From Aplectana chamaeleonis (Eukaryota; Nematoda; Chromadorea; Rhabditida; Cosmocercidae): a stretch of 64,000 nt of DNA. The translations under genes and the position numbers were made by a program. The stretch is taken from contig JAPDOI010001357.1 of NCBI GenBank assembly GCA_029168955.1, forward strand, positions 62,001 to 126,000. Direction: 5' to 3'. Below, one piece after another: positions 22,914 to 35,086 of this stretch. The first letter of the stretch is position 1; each line of letters starts with the position of its first letter. Below the pieces are notes generated by a model. It saw nothing but the letters and a program-made list of their open reading frames with translations, ran no database searches and was not told the origin of the DNA.

Positions 22914-25206
22914 AATGTAGCTGTTACTGAGATCTCCTAACAGAGTTACGGCGAGGTTTCTCAGCTGAGCGAAAAGGGTGTTCGAGTAGCTTTTTTTTCT
23001 GATTTGGCTTAAAACTCTATGCTGGGGGTGATTCGGTGTACTGATTACGAATTTGAGGTCAGTTTCTTGGTATACTGAGGGTTAGTGTAGGATACGGTAG
23101 GGATAATCCCATTTAGAGGTCGCAACCCACTCTAGTACTTCCAAAATCGATAGATAGTCCTCAAACTGAACACAACATTCTGTTTTCGTAGTTATCTCAT
23201 CCACATTTACAAGCGTTTATGCTGCATTTAGGATATTCTTATTGGTAGAAGTACACTCAGTTAGATTGTTTCATTGAAAAGGGTTGGCGCAATTCTACCC
23301 TCGTAACTATCTATGCCTGCAGTTTGATTGAGTTTTTTGTTGGAGATTCTTATAGAAACTGGACTATCGCCTGATTTTTCCCAAAGATGATTTTAACTCT
23401 TGTCCTCTTGTTATTTTCTTCTCCCAGACTACAGTTGTGACGCCATTCGTCAGTCGTCAGTTATGATGAGACCCCATATTCACGAAATTTCCACTGCCAA
23501 CAGGAAAGGGAAATCGATGGCTCAGCTCGTGCCTGCATGGAGGTTGCGAACACGGAACAGGCGAGTTGCGTGATGCGCCGGGATGGATATGCTGTAGGAT
23601 GCTCGATGATTAGGGGTGATAAAGATGGAATTGGTGCAGTTTGTGTTGTGGGGGAATCATGATCACGTGCAATAGCTCGTCCGCCTCCCCTTGTACCCCC
23701 CAGTCAGACATCGCTTGCCTGCCGCACACATCGATTTGTGTCGTGCCACAAACTCGCTTCTTTCCTATACACTCACGTGCTTACGTTGCCTTCCCTTTTG
23801 CTGGCCATCACATGGGGATGTTGGGGTTGTCTATTTGAATTTCTCCTCTATGTTCATTTCTCCATGCATCTATGGAATGGATTGGTTTCAAATGCCGGCC
23901 GATATATGTGCGATTCTCGCCCTGGTCTTCCCCTCTCTCTCGCCGTTCTTCGACACACACACACACACACACAGGCAATTGCCCTTTGTTAAATGGCGTT
24001 GACGCGGAACGCATCAAAGATCACCATTGCTGCGGGCCGCTATCATCAGTGGGGAACTTGCTGTGGGAAACGTGAGGACGGTGGTGGTCTCTGCTGCATT
24101 AGTTTCCTTTCAGTATAACGCCCCATCGGCACCACCGCTTGATCGCTCATTGTGCACTTTCCGTTCGCTGCTGCTCCATCCCCGCTCTCCCCCGGCTTCT
24201 GCCATTCATACTAAATAACTGGAATTAATCATCCCATTACTGCGCAAGGTGGAACTGATCATTGATTCCCCATATCAATCAGATATGGCCAATCCAACTA
24301 CTATCATTCAGCTGGCTTCAAACCTGGTGGGTAACTTTTGGTTTCCCCTTATTAAGAGTTACCGTGTACATCAATCAGGAGCCATATGCTATCGGTACAA
24401 TGATAGGAGTACGGGGCGGGTTTATTGCCTCAATCGACCAATCAGCAACGTCTTAAGAGGCGAAGAATTCCCTGTATACTGGCCAACGGAAGAAGTGGTC
24501 CCTGTACTTCTATCTACCAATGCCCCCAGAGACATCCTCATCCCCTACATTTGGGGACAGAATAGAATAATGTCACCAGCTTTCGGTTCATAGGCCGGTA
24601 GGAGTACGGGCGGGGTCATTCCCCCGATCGGCTATTCGGCACTTTCTAAGGAGTTGGAGAGTCCTCTGCTGATTGGCGGATGCAAAGAATAACCTCTCCC
24701 GTACCCCTATCTGTCCCTGAACCTATTATTCCGTATATGGCTTGCTCGACGATTTGAAACTCAATGTATTGATAATGTTGTATCGCTGTTGAAGTAATTT
24801 GGATGACAGAGCAGGAAAGGGGTGGTTTCAGAATCCTTCATTGGTCAAGATTGCGCAATGCGTTTGCTTAAAAATCCAACTAAACTTGCTTATTTGTGCA
24901 GGTTTTAATTCGATCAGGATATAATTGTAGAACTAGATGGTCGGTCTGGACTCGAACCTGCTCCGCGTTGTTTTCCGGACGAGAGTGTTGCGCGACGCTA
25001 TGCTGGTTCGAGTCCTGCCTGACCCGTAAGTTGTGTGTTCAACTCGGCTACCTTGTGATATCTTAATATAAAAAAAAATCACTCCTATATCACAAACTCA
25101 CGCGATAGCAAGCTAGCAGTCGAACAGGATAGTGACTATAGCTCTCGTTCGGATAGACCGCAGGCACGAATCGCATTGATACCTAGCGTTCCTTATTGTG
25201 CGAATG
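22914..25206. other. unassigned stretch, no gene recognised
   Basis: Contains a short (CA)n at about 23945-23973, a degenerate direct repeat of ~70 bp (aggagtacgg-gcggg near 24405 and 24600) and two facing tRNA-like words (gactcgaacctgc near 24955; ggttcgagtcctgcc near 25012). Frames up to 114 codons lack domains. A candidate protein-coding gene is not supported. Confidence 0.3.
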
Positions 25207-25208
25207 TA

Positions 25209-26055
25209 CAATGAATGCCGCGCGTATCTTTTGGCCATTCGGCGCCGTTTGGCGTAGTTTCTTCATAACTTCGTTCAAAGTTGATCCTTCCGAAAATTAA
25301 CGTGAGATTCGAAATCAGCATTCAAAATTCCACCTGGTGAACGTATAAGCTTGTTAAAAAACCTATAGAAGAGATTTTGGGTTACGAAAACTCCAAATGC
25401 TTCCCGCTTTCAAAATAGATTGGCGATTGCGAGTCGCATCATATGGGTTTTTTCAATGTTTACTTGTATTTATCGCACTTGTATATTGTTTTTCATCCTC
25501 TAGGATACATATATGGATGTGAAAGTCATCGAATGATGAATTTCCTACATATTAGTGAGTCCTTTTTGGACAAAATGCAACACTTCATAGAGAATTTAGG
25601 TTAGTAAAAATCATTCCGACATCGCACCTTTAATATAAGTTGATTTTTGTTTTCGGATGTAAGGGTGGCAGGTGCCACGGCACATTTTACTAGGCAGGTG
25701 AAAATGGCAACAATGCAGTTCTTGCACTCTCTAATCGCAGGACGAAGTTTGGTTCTAAATCAGTCAGTATACGGGATTGTTTCGAAAAATCGACACTTGC
25801 GAAATTTTCCAAATTTCTGTGAAAATTGAAACTTCATTAAAGCGCTCAAGTTTCATTTCCGTATCAAAAACCTCCTGGGATTCCACACGTTTAGTGTGCA
25901 GTGCATGAATTTCCTTGGGAATAGTTTTGAAAATGTAATTGTTCGCCAAGATTTTCAGATTCAAAAAAAATTGAATTTTCATCAAAATTTCCAATGTTGG
26001 ATTCCGTTTCAGATGCCATGCTTTCTAAAATTTTTTGGATTTCAAATTTCTTTCC
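25209..26055 (+). mobile_element. truncated P element (left arm only)
   Basis: Begins CAATGAATGCCGCGCGTATC after TA and follows the P1 left arm in order (ttggcgtagtttcttcataac, tttgggttac, ggattccac) with heavy divergence. It stops at the TTAA MITE starting at 26060, and the arm does not resume beyond that MITE, so the rest was lost. Confidence 0.7.
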
Positions 26056-26059
26056 TTAA

Positions 26060-26509
26060 AGGCAGTGTTCACGATAATTTTCACTTCCGATATCTCCACG
26101 CTTTACGGAAGATCTGGTGCGCTATATATAGCAAGGCATGTTTAAAAAGGACACGAAAGACGCGTTTTTGACCCAAAATAGGCCCTCCCTTGTTTAGGTT
26201 GATTCTTGAGCGTGTAGGAATTGACCGCTAGAAGGATGATACCTATCGGTGCAATCAAGCGATCAGCTCACTTATCAGCACTTCCTTGACTTGATCATTC
26301 CTGTAATGTGAGTCTTCATTTGTTCATTTCGAGGGGGCGGATCTGGGGCGTCAGGCGTGTCTGGGGCACCAAAACGCTTGTTTGCAGCCGTTATTTTGCC
26401 GCTCCTGGCTCGTTTTCTACCGTTCTTTCGACACTGGGAGCCTAGGATCCTTCACGCCTATCATTGCACTGTGGACAGTCAACAAGAATGATCATCGTGA
26501 ACGCTGCCT
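26060..26509. mobile_element. TTAA MITE, 450 bp
   Basis: Ends AGGCAGTGTTCACGATAA and TCATCGTGAACGCTGCCT with TTAA duplicated at 26056-26059 and 26510-26513. The body is the reverse complement of the MITE at 57451-57912 (shared cgtttgcagccg-tattttgcc, ggggcaccaaaacgcttg, tgatcgcttgattgca). A piggyBac-like TTAA target; non-coding. Confidence 0.88.
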
Positions 26510-26628
26510 TTAAAGGCACAGTACACCCTCAGATATGAATTTTGAGATTTTCATGTAATTGTGTAGAAGACCCCTCCTGTATAACACGTGCCGAATGAAA
26601 GGTCCCTGCATGCGTCAAAAAGGCACTC

Positions 26629-26965
26629 GTGGCAATCAATATGCAGCTGTCCCTTGTTCTCGCACACAAGGATCAGGTGATCGATAGCCTTACCCAGGAG
26701 AATCAGAAACTCCGCCAAAAAGTTGTTGAGCTCGAAAAGAAGGTCAGTGATGCCCCGGTTATTGATTCGATGTTGCCAGTTAATGATAGCGACTTTGACT
26801 CTTTTTCACGAGGCTGAACGCCTAAGATCAGTAGTGATGATAGGTGTCCCGGAGAGTGATGCAGTAAATGGTGGTGAACGTGTATGTCATGATTGTACTT
26901 GTATTCAGATTTGTAGAATTAGGGACGCCCCTACCTATATTGTTTTCCCACCATCACTGCTTTGA
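26629..26965 (+). pseudogene. LINE ORF1-like relic
   Basis: The first frame (26629-26817) gives a heptad-rich stretch with DSLTQENQKLRQKVVELEKK, a typical coiled coil. After a frame change, the second frame continues ERLRSVVMIGVPES, which resembles the conserved start of the RNA-binding part of nematode CR1/T1-type LINE ORF1 proteins (a motif like RSVVI-GIPES). The reading frame is broken and nothing convincing follows. Recognition is from memory of the family, so confidence is moderate. No reverse transcriptase is found nearby. Confidence 0.45.
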
Positions 26966-27469
26966 TAGCTGCATTTCGTATTTTACCCGTTTTCAAGCAT
27001 CCATTTTTCACTCCTCGGCTGAATGACAAAGTCCCGATTGATAGGCCTTATTGAACGTTGGGCCACCTTCTAATTACGCAGTTTCGTCCTCCATTGTGGG
27101 TATCTGTATGCAAACCCACAATTTGTTTCGATCCCTAAAAGTACCAGATAGGATGGTCCGACCTTCGCCTTGAGTCATGATTATAGGTTCGTTGGGGTGG
27201 AGACAGCGGTCCGAGAGGTGACGGTTGTTTAGGATACAGGAGTGGGGAATGGTGAAGGTTCCCTATTGACTTGCAACTACAAAATTTAACGTTTTCTTAA
27301 CCCTCTTTTTCTCGCATTCAATATACTTTTATTTTTAATCATTAATTTTGAAACATTTTTTGCGTTAGATGACCTCCTTTAGATATTCATATTCTTAATG
27401 GCATGATCTGCCTAGGTCATGAAAAATTTCCTTCGAGCTGCCTTGGAGTCAAATTTTTCGAAAATTTTT
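26966..27469. other. unassigned stretch
   Basis: Nothing recognised apart from AT-rich sequence and the approach to the foldback that begins near 27470. No frame above 60 codons looks coding. Confidence 0.3.
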
Positions 27470-28507
27470 CAAGCGATTTTTGGAAAACTACCTGTACTTC
27501 GCTCATAACATTTTTGTCCTTTGAGATGGATTTTTGAACGGAGCTGTTTCCGAAATCTACATGAAATTTTGCGTCGAATAATGTTCAATTTGAGAAAAAT
27601 ATGTTTCCAATCTCTCAGTCGATTTCAATTTATGAAATAACGTTTCTTCCACCAAAAGCAATCAGTTTTTCGTCCATAACTTTTTTACCCTAATAGATAG
27701 CCCTTTGGTGAAGGTTGTTTCCGGAATCCACATAAAATTCTGCATAGAATAGCGTTTCCAGTTTCAAAAAATATGTTCCCCTTCTACAGTTTATAAAGTG
27801 TATTTTTTCGCCTGACTTTATCGGTTTTTCGTCCACAACTTTTTTGTGCTTGAAGATAGAACTTTGGTCAAGGTTGTTTTCAGAATCCCGATGGAATTCT
27901 GCATCTAATAGTGTTTTCGGTTTGGAAAAATATTTTCTCGATCCTTCAGCCTAATTCATTTTACGGAACACCGGTTTTTCGCCTATAACTCTTCAAACGT
28001 TGAAGATGGGGTTCTGGTGAAGGTCGTTTTTGAAATCTACGTAAAATTCTGCGTCGAATGATATATCGGGCTCCTAGCCTTGCTTGCCCCATAGGTCATA
28101 GGCCAGGTCGGTGGAGCCGAGCTCCATCCATAGTTATCTCCATGGGGTGCTCTTGCCTCTATGGTTTAAATGAGAGAAGCAGAGTTCTGGTGGAGCCAAC
28201 AACGGGGCTCGGCTCCACCGACCTGGCTGGCTTATAGAGCAAGCAATGTTAGGAACCCGATATACCATTCAACGCAGAATTTTACGTAGATTTCAAAAAC
28301 AACCTTCACCCGGACCCTATCTTCAACGGTCAAAGAGTTATAGGCGAAAAACCGGAGTTTCGTAAAACGAACTAGGCTGAAGGATCGAGAAAATATTTTT
28401 CCAAACTGGAAACGCTATTCGATGCAGAATTTTACGGGAATTCCGTAAACAACCTTTACCAAAGGACTGTCTTTTATGGTAAAAAAAAGTTACGGACGAA
28501 AAACCGG
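27470..28507. mobile_element. foldback with ~150-bp internal tandem repeats
   Basis: The left arm holds about four degenerate tandem copies of a ~150-bp unit containing ggtttttcgtccataacttt, tggtgaaggttgtttccggaa and aaattctgc-t-gaata. The centre (28075-28250) is a strong hairpin pairing ggtcggtggagccgagctcc with its complement. The right arm (28255-28507) repeats the unit in inverted order but only for about 1.7 units, so it is truncated at 28507. Non-coding. Confidence 0.7.
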
Positions 28508-28684
28508 CAGTGACACCAACCCAATCTTGAGAATGACTTGCATGAGTGTTGGGTCACTTTCATTCTTTTTCGGGTCGTTTCACCGGTTGTCACCGGTTTT
28601 CCCAATGGTGAAGGTTTCCCCCCTTCACCTGCCCAGAAGTGAAGGTTGGTGGAGTACATGGCTCCACCCAACGAAGCTATGGTC
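28508..28684. other. unassigned stretch between foldback and P core fragment
   Basis: Contains short dyads (caccggttgtcaccggt; tgggtcac/gtgaccca-like) and ggtgaaggtt words. No gene. Confidence 0.3.
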
Positions 28685-28775
28685 ATGATCAGAGGGCTCT
28701 CTCGCCCGTTCCAGACGCCTTCAGCTGGAATCATTCCATTGTTCTAGACTGAACTTAGAACAGCTCTGGAAACGT
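28685..28775 (+). repeat. P element core fragment
   Basis: About 90 bp matching the block at 15925-16015 of P1: agaggg-tctcg-ccgtt-cag-cgcc-tcagc-ggaatcat, then ttctagactgaacttagaacag. It is isolated from other P sequence and followed by a run of C. Confidence 0.65.
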
Positions 28776-31700
28776 TCAGCCCCCCCCCCCCAACGACCAC
28801 ACCGAAAAAAAAGATACACCCTCCGCAATTGCTGTTCTTGGAAGTTCTCCCAATATCGTCCGCCATCGAGCACCTCAACAACTCAAAGGCATCGTCCGCG
28901 CCGAAAACCACATACTATTTTTTTCATGATTTTGTATAGTTTGGCCGCTTTACTGAACGGAAACGTCGAAAGAGCGCTCGAAAAACCTTCATTTGTAGAA
29001 AAAAAAACCCGTTCTGAATACACTGTTGAATTGAATTTGAATTTCGCGTCAAAATCTTTTTTGAAGTTTTTCTGCATTCGGAGGCCTGGTCTTTGTCATC
29101 TTTTAAGTTTTCCTACATGAGGAGTTTGTGCCACAAATGTTTTTCAAGTTGTTGGACGTTCGCATCAAAAGTGATAGACGGTCGACCTAGAAGTGCGAGG
29201 TGATCGACCCCACAGTAGTTTTCTGGTGGCCTTAACTTTTAGAGTGCTCATTTTTAGAGCCTAGCGTTTCGTGACCGATGCCAGCTAGCACGAATGGTTT
29301 GATTGTTCACGAAAAATTCTAAGTGATTTCCAGCGCGCACGATGTCTTTAATCCCTCAAAACTCGGCCGGGTACATCTCAAACAACGCCTAATACGAATT
29401 TCAGGTCATTTCGTGCCTATCTCTGAGGTCACTCACGTCGATTTTCCACGCCTTTTTACCGTTCTAACAGCTCAAGCGTTCTTTTAAGAGCTGCACGGCC
29501 CCACTCTGAGAAAATCGGTATCGCTGGTTCTGTGATAGCCCCGAGATTCTCGCTAGTATCGCGATGGGGTATCGGCAGTTGATTGGCGGCTCCGCGATCG
29601 TGGAAAAATGGGGTGTAGCGCAGTGGCCCCGCGATAGCCTTATGTCGGCTCCGCAAATTGATAATGAGGTAGCGTCGACAACACGGCTCCTCGACAAAAC
29701 CGCGTCGGCACCGCGATGAGTGTGCAGGCTTTCAGTTTCCCGTCGGCCCCGCGTTTGACACACCTCCGAACTGGCGCACATGAGTCATACTGCAATATCG
29801 ATCGAACTTCCAACTAAACTCGCCGATTTCTTTCCCGGTGTTGTCCAAATCCGTGTTCTTTTATGTCATCCACATTTGAGCCACAACACGCGCCACCGCC
29901 TATGTAGTAAAACTGCCTTCATATTGAGTTCCCATCCCACGTAATAATTCTTTTTTATATTGTGAGGTTAACTAATATAATATTGATCGCTTGCTGGTGC
30001 TCCTACGTCTCCGCGTATTACGCTTCTTGTACCCTCTATAAAACGAGGTAATTCACATCATTCGAGGCGAAAGCGGCGCGCGCGACGCCTGGGCCTCCGC
30101 CTGCCCTCCGCTCTCTCACTGTCTCTAACCTCCGCTCCGCACCAGCGCGCGTAGGAACCATGTGAATTTCGCCGTTTTGTAGCCTGTACTCTTCGAGATT
30201 TCGGTTTCGAAGCTGCAGCAACTACGATCTTAGAAACAACGCCATTTGTTACATTTCCTAAATTTTCGGGTGGAGTCTGTCTGAGATTTCAGATTTCATC
30301 GCGTAGGTGCAGTGCGCAGTAGGCATGGTTATTCGACACTAATTTTCAAATGAATGAAAGACTATTGCATTTTTAGAGCACGTCGAAAAATTCAAAATTA
30401 ACATGGGAATTTTCAGAAAGTTTGAAAATGTTGGCGTATGATTCAATTATCTCTTTTTGGATTTCCCGATTGAATGAAAATCTCGAATAAGCACTTTTTG
30501 AAATTTCCGTATGATTGAACAACCTTGAAAACCTTACTCCATCCGTTTGGTATTAATATTCGGAAAAGTTCTCGGCCTATTTGAACAAACTCCCAAATAT
30601 GACATAGATATTTTTGAAAATCTTTTTTCAATTACAGGCCCGTTACCCGAAACGAGCGAATATTCGAGAAATTGAATTTTTCGATTTCTCCAATTGACCG
30701 AATATAAGACAAATTTTTTTCATAATTATCGAAATAGTCGGAGAACCGAACACTTTATTCTTTCTGAATGAAATGAAAGCAAACATTTTGATTTCATGAA
30801 TGAATCGAATTTTTGAAAAAAATCCGGCAATTTAAGTTCCCAGATGAATCGAATTTTTGAGTACTCAGGTATTAATCGAAAAATGTGAGTATTATTCGAT
30901 AACTTAATCGATACGATTCCAAGCCTAGTTCGCAGTGTACTTGACGATTTCTAACAAAAAAAAACTATTCAAACGTGCTACAAACTTTTTTCGTTTTCGG
31001 CTGTATCGATAGTCGTCCTTTTTCAAATAATCGACTGCTCGAATTACTCGAAAACTACATTTTTGCCTATAGGGCACCTACATGGCGTCATTGCGGTGCC
31101 GTCACCACAGATTTTCTCAGAGCATTAGCGTCGCTATCTCAACCACTTCTGTATGCCGCTTTTGAAAAGCTTTCCTCCGCAACGTATAAAACGTTGCACT
31201 TTTTTGGCCAACTCCCTCAGTGTTCTCAGATCATTCATACTGTCATCACTCATCGTTTAGCTTGAGTTCATCATTGTGATCCCATCTTGACTAACCTTAC
31301 CACAGTTTGGGCGCTACCTTTGAGCTAAGAATCTTACGAAACCCTCAATTTGAGGGCCCAGATCGCAATCAAAAGTAATAGTTTTTTAGAAAGATCAGTA
31401 TGGTATGTTATCAGCTCGGGTTCCTACCATACACCTCAATTTCAGCCATTTAGCCACTCAGAAACCAGCGTTACGTGCCGTTGAGCACGTCTCTGCGGCT
31501 TGTTCAGCAGCCAAAAAGTGGCAACCTCCAACGATTGAGTTCTGACAGCGCGGCAGTCATTAGGCCTGGCGCAATCTAGAGACGATCTTCTGAAGAAGAC
31601 ACACTCTCCTGTGGAGTGGGGCGGAGCAGCTTCAAAAATTCAAATGGGCTCGAAATTACCCAAATTCGTATCAGGCATTGTATAAGACGTATTCGGGTCG

Positions 31701-31840
31701 AGTTTCGGGGGATGAACTTGTTGGCGTGCTCGATGGCGAGCGATATTGAGAGTTGAGAGCACTTCCAAGATATGTCCGGCGAGAAGTGTACCAGCGGCAG
31801 GTGTATCCTTTTTTTTCGGGAGGGTCGTTGAGGGGGAGTG
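28776..31840. other. unassigned stretch, no gene recognised
   Basis: Includes a 10-base C run (28781-28790), a degenerate GC-rich repeat at 29490-29770 (ggctccgcgat and ggccccgcgat recurring about every 40 bases) and an AT-rich degenerate repeat at 30330-30930 built on aatcgaattttt. Frames up to about 105 codons overlap these repeats. I do not see exon structure. Confidence 0.3.
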
Positions 31841-32012
31841 AGGGCCGTTTCCAAAACTGTTCTTAGTTCAGTCCAGGATAGTGACAAGATTCCGACTTAG
31901 GGTGTCTGGAACAGCCGAGAGAGCCCTCTGGACCTGGCTCGAGGCGGAGGTCACCGGTGAGACCCTCTCATCTAGTACTTGTGCTGGTCGAAAAAATTGC
32001 GGATTTCACTCA
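31841..32012 (-). repeat. P element fragment with an empty insertion site
   Basis: Reverse complement of the P core: gttcttagttcagtccaggatagtg, then ctggaacagccgagagagccctctgg, then gtgagacc and ctagtactt-g-tgg-cg-aaattgcggatttc. In P1 and P3 the Mutator-like MITE lies between the gtgagacc and ctagtactt parts; here it is absent, so this is a second empty site besides P2. Confidence 0.65.
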
Positions 32013-33622
32013 CAACGGAGGATGGAACTCGGTAATTACAAGGTGGTCCAGCCGTTAATGACCCCTATCAATTGGAACTTTGTCACTCAGCTGAGGACGA
32101 AAAATTAGAAATCGGGTCTCCGCTCTTCACGCTCATACGCTTCGATTGCTTCCACAGCATCAGCATTTTGTTACTCTGCATTCTCCAACGCACAGTAGTG
32201 TTTCTTGGATTTTCTTAATCTTTCGTTTAGCCGAGATGTTTTTCTCCTGTATGTAGAGCTTCTCTCAACTGAGAAAACTTTAGTCTTAATCTTAAAGCTC
32301 TCCTCCTTTTGATCCAAAATTATGTCTCAATTAAGCAAAGTTGGGGCCACTACTCGATTCAATACCACTTGTCCTTTATGTACTCCATCATCTGTCGTTT
32401 TCCAGAAGTTCTGTTACGTTGCATTTCACTGCTGTCTTCGAGATGAATTTCGTTTTCGATTTTATCGTGGACTTTTGAAGAAGGGGTCTCTCGTGTTTGC
32501 GGAACGCGCTGCAAGCAACAGGCGTCTTTCCCCGATGCGAATCGACGTGCAGTCCTCTTTAAAGATCGGAGAACCCTATGTGCACTTTGTAATGGTTGCG
32601 ACGAGGAAGGCGATGAGAGAACGCTTTGAGTCACGTAGGAATGTTCTAGAGAACTGACGCTGCTGACGCGGCAGCGGCCTTCAGCACCCAACCAGGAAGT
32701 AAAGGGCAACTGCGAAAGTAATGCGAGAATTTTCCACGCAGGAAAAAAGCGAGTGGCAGAGATTCATATCACTGCAACCTTCGCGTTGCAGCCAGCAATT
32801 TGGTCCATCAGAGGTGGGGAGTAGGATTATTAATGGATTTGTGGAAGGTTTCCAACAGAGATTACAATATAAACTCTTCTAGAAAAGGGTCACATCGGAA
32901 TTGAGTTATAAGTGACTTTAACCATCCGTTCGCGGATTGCGCCAGCTATAGTCAAGGTGCAGTGGGGCTCACGAATTCCGCTTTTTTCGGTTCCCTGTCG
33001 GGAAAGAGCTTGCACAGCTACTCTCTCCTTATCGGAGTGAAATTGCGGTCTGCAGGACAACCGCTGTTGCGACGCACGCTATGCAAATCGTGCTGGGACC
33101 ACGAGGTCCTCTGCCAACTATTGCCGCGACTCACAGAGCCTGCCGGCGCTGAGCCGAAGTCCTGGGGGAGATGTGGGGTAGAAACGCGGACGATTCTCCA
33201 TTGACCAAATCGTGGTAAGGTCGCGGAAGAGTCCCGGGAAGTCGCAGTAAAGTTATGGTAGCTTGACTCGCGAAGAAGTCGCGGAGGAGCCGCGGAAGAA
33301 TCCAGGGACGCGGGGGAGTTGCGGGACAGTCCGAGCCCGCTGTGGAGTCGCAGCAATATTTCTAAGAGCCGCGGCTTGATTATCGTCTAGCTGCGTGCTG
33401 CAACAGCGGTTGTCAGCAAGTGCGGACCGGAATCATTCCCCCCGAAAAGAACAGTACGTTTCATTTCGAGCAAATTTCACTAGGTTCCATAGCTTGCGTG
33501 TGCGCGCATATACTGCTCTCCCTTTCTCCCCTTCGTTCCTTCGCTATCCGCTATCCCTTTCCTTCACACGCACCCGAAGGAACCAAGGTTCGGGCCAAAA
33601 CCTGTGTGCAACATCAGAGCTA
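32013..33622. other. unassigned stretch
   Basis: Frames up to 116 codons on both strands (32322-32657, 32359-32709) overlap each other and show no domain. A GC-rich zone at 33130-33355 contains repeated gtcgcggaagag-like words. No gene supported. Confidence 0.3.
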
Positions 33623-33888
33623 TTTTATATACTCTGTTTATTACGTAGTGCACAAACTCACAGTCCGCCATTGGTCCTCTTTTACTGTAATCGACGCGTT
33701 CTCAGCCGACCCCGGTATTCATCGGCAACCCCGTAAGTGGTCTGGACGGCGCAGTGGCGTGGTGGGGTGGGTGAATGGCGGCAGTGGCGTATCGATCATT
33801 TACGGGGTTGGCAGACAACGCATTCATAACCGTTGCGGAGGACCAGTGGCGGACCATCGGTTTGTGTACTACCTTATAAACGGGGTAT
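33623..33888. mobile_element. foldback, ~100-bp arms
   Basis: Arms about 33623-33735 and 33796-33888 pair imperfectly: gtgcacaaactcacagtccgcc faces ggcggacc-atcggtttgtg-tac, and ggtcctc facing gaggacc. The spacer has the repeated word gcagtggcgt. It ends where foldback F1 copy 2 begins. Confidence 0.6.
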
Positions 33889-34478
33889 TCCATCACAAAG
33901 GGGCTCTTCCAAGCAATAGTGGTTTGGTGCAGACAGAAACATTTCAAAAAGGGTACAATTGAAATATGGAGTGAACGAGTCTACGAAAAATCAAACAATA
34001 TTTTCTAAAACCAATTTACTAGGTTGACATTTCTAAAAAGCGGAAGCAAACCGTTGTGTTACTGCACGTGGGAGGGCGCGATGGTTCCAGAAAGGACTCT
34101 GATTATGCGAGTAGCGATAAAAATAGGATCTAAGTTTACTGAATAGAGAACACGATGTTAGGCTGACCTACACAAACGGTTCGCTGTAACTGCCAAGAAA
34201 AGGAAATCAATAGAAGTGCATCCTCAGGTACGAACGAGTATTCCTACATGATCTCGTCAAGCGAATAAGAGTCCTTTTTTGAAAACTATTGAACTCTTCC
34301 TCGTAAATTAACACAACTGTTTGTTTTCACTGTTTAAAAATGTCAACGTATGATATTGGTTTTAGGAAATATTTTTTTGTAGACTCTCGCCACTCCACTT
34401 TTCTATTGTTCCCTTTTTGTTGAAACGTTTCTGTCTGCACCAAACCACTTTTGCGTGGAGGAGTCCCTTTTCATAGAA
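33889..34478. mobile_element. foldback element F1, copy 2
   Basis: Arms about 33893-34065 and 34318-34476: the word ctaaaaccaat-tactaggttgacatttc faces gaaat...gttttag-type sequence near 34360, and tggtttggtgcagacagaaac faces gtttctgtctgcaccaaacca. It shares its outer and inner words with the copy at 8340-8945, including ctattgttccctttttgtt. The two copies are clearly diverged. Confidence 0.7.
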
Positions 34479-34857
34479 TTGTTCTCATTTTCTTGATATT
34501 ACATCGTCATAATATCCCTGAAAAATCTTCAAGATTTGATATCGACTGATTTGATAAACAGTAATTAAGGGCATCGTACGCGCTGAAGACCAGAATTCTT
34601 TCTGCTCAATCCTTTGCTTTGGTCCGCCTGATAGTGCAAGAGGAGTTTGTAGTGCAGGAGGATTTTGGTGGTTAAAAAACATAGGGGCGACCACTCCCAT
34701 CGAAAGGCTGTATCGCAGGAACACGTTTTACAAACAGCAGCGCGAGCAAAATTTTATCGCAGAGGCCTGTGCTGTAAAATTTCATCGAGGGAGCACGTGC
34801 TGCAAGGTAGTCCAGTGCAATCATAGCAGCACACCGACAGGCGACGCGGCCGACACA
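34479..34857. other. unassigned stretch
   Basis: No gene seen. Short frames (34485-34724) have no recognised motif. It leads into the GC-rich hairpin at 34858. Confidence 0.3.
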
Positions 34858-35000
34858 CCGGGGGCCGTATGCACATTTTTCCCCCGAGCATCCCCGTCCT
34901 CGCGAAGCTACCATGATTGATCAATGTCGTCTGATGACCAATCACAGATTGGCTTCGCGGGGACGGGGACGTTCGGGGAGAAATGTGCATACGGCCCCGG
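34858..35000. repeat. GC-rich hairpin, ~50-bp arms
   Basis: Arms 34858-34908 and 34952-35000 are reverse complements: ggggccgtatgcacattttt facing aaatgtgcatacggcccc, and cgtcctcgcgaagc facing gcttcgcggggacg. A 43-base loop separates them. Probably a small MITE. Confidence 0.8.
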
Positions 35001-35074
35001 GGCGGCATGCACGTACACGACGAGTTAGGTTGGGGCTGGGCAGGGTTTCGAGCGTCGGCGCGTTCGGTGATTGC

Positions 35075-35086
35075 TGTGCGAGTACT
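35075..35086. repeat. 12-bp target-site duplication (left)
   Basis: TGTGCGAGTACT, identical to 38334-38345, bounding RTE copy 1. Confidence 0.9.

Noticed and set aside
23641..24593. Protein gene in the 23.6-24.6 kb stretch
   Set aside because: Several overlapping short frames, one of them running into a CA repeat; no domain or consistent splice signals.
24940..25035. tRNA gene from facing ggttcgagtcc words
   Set aside because: Neither orientation gives complete stems; only two half T-arm-like words in inverted order.
32322..32709. Overlapping ~110-codon frames on both strands
   Set aside because: No motif, no neighbouring exons, mutual overlap.
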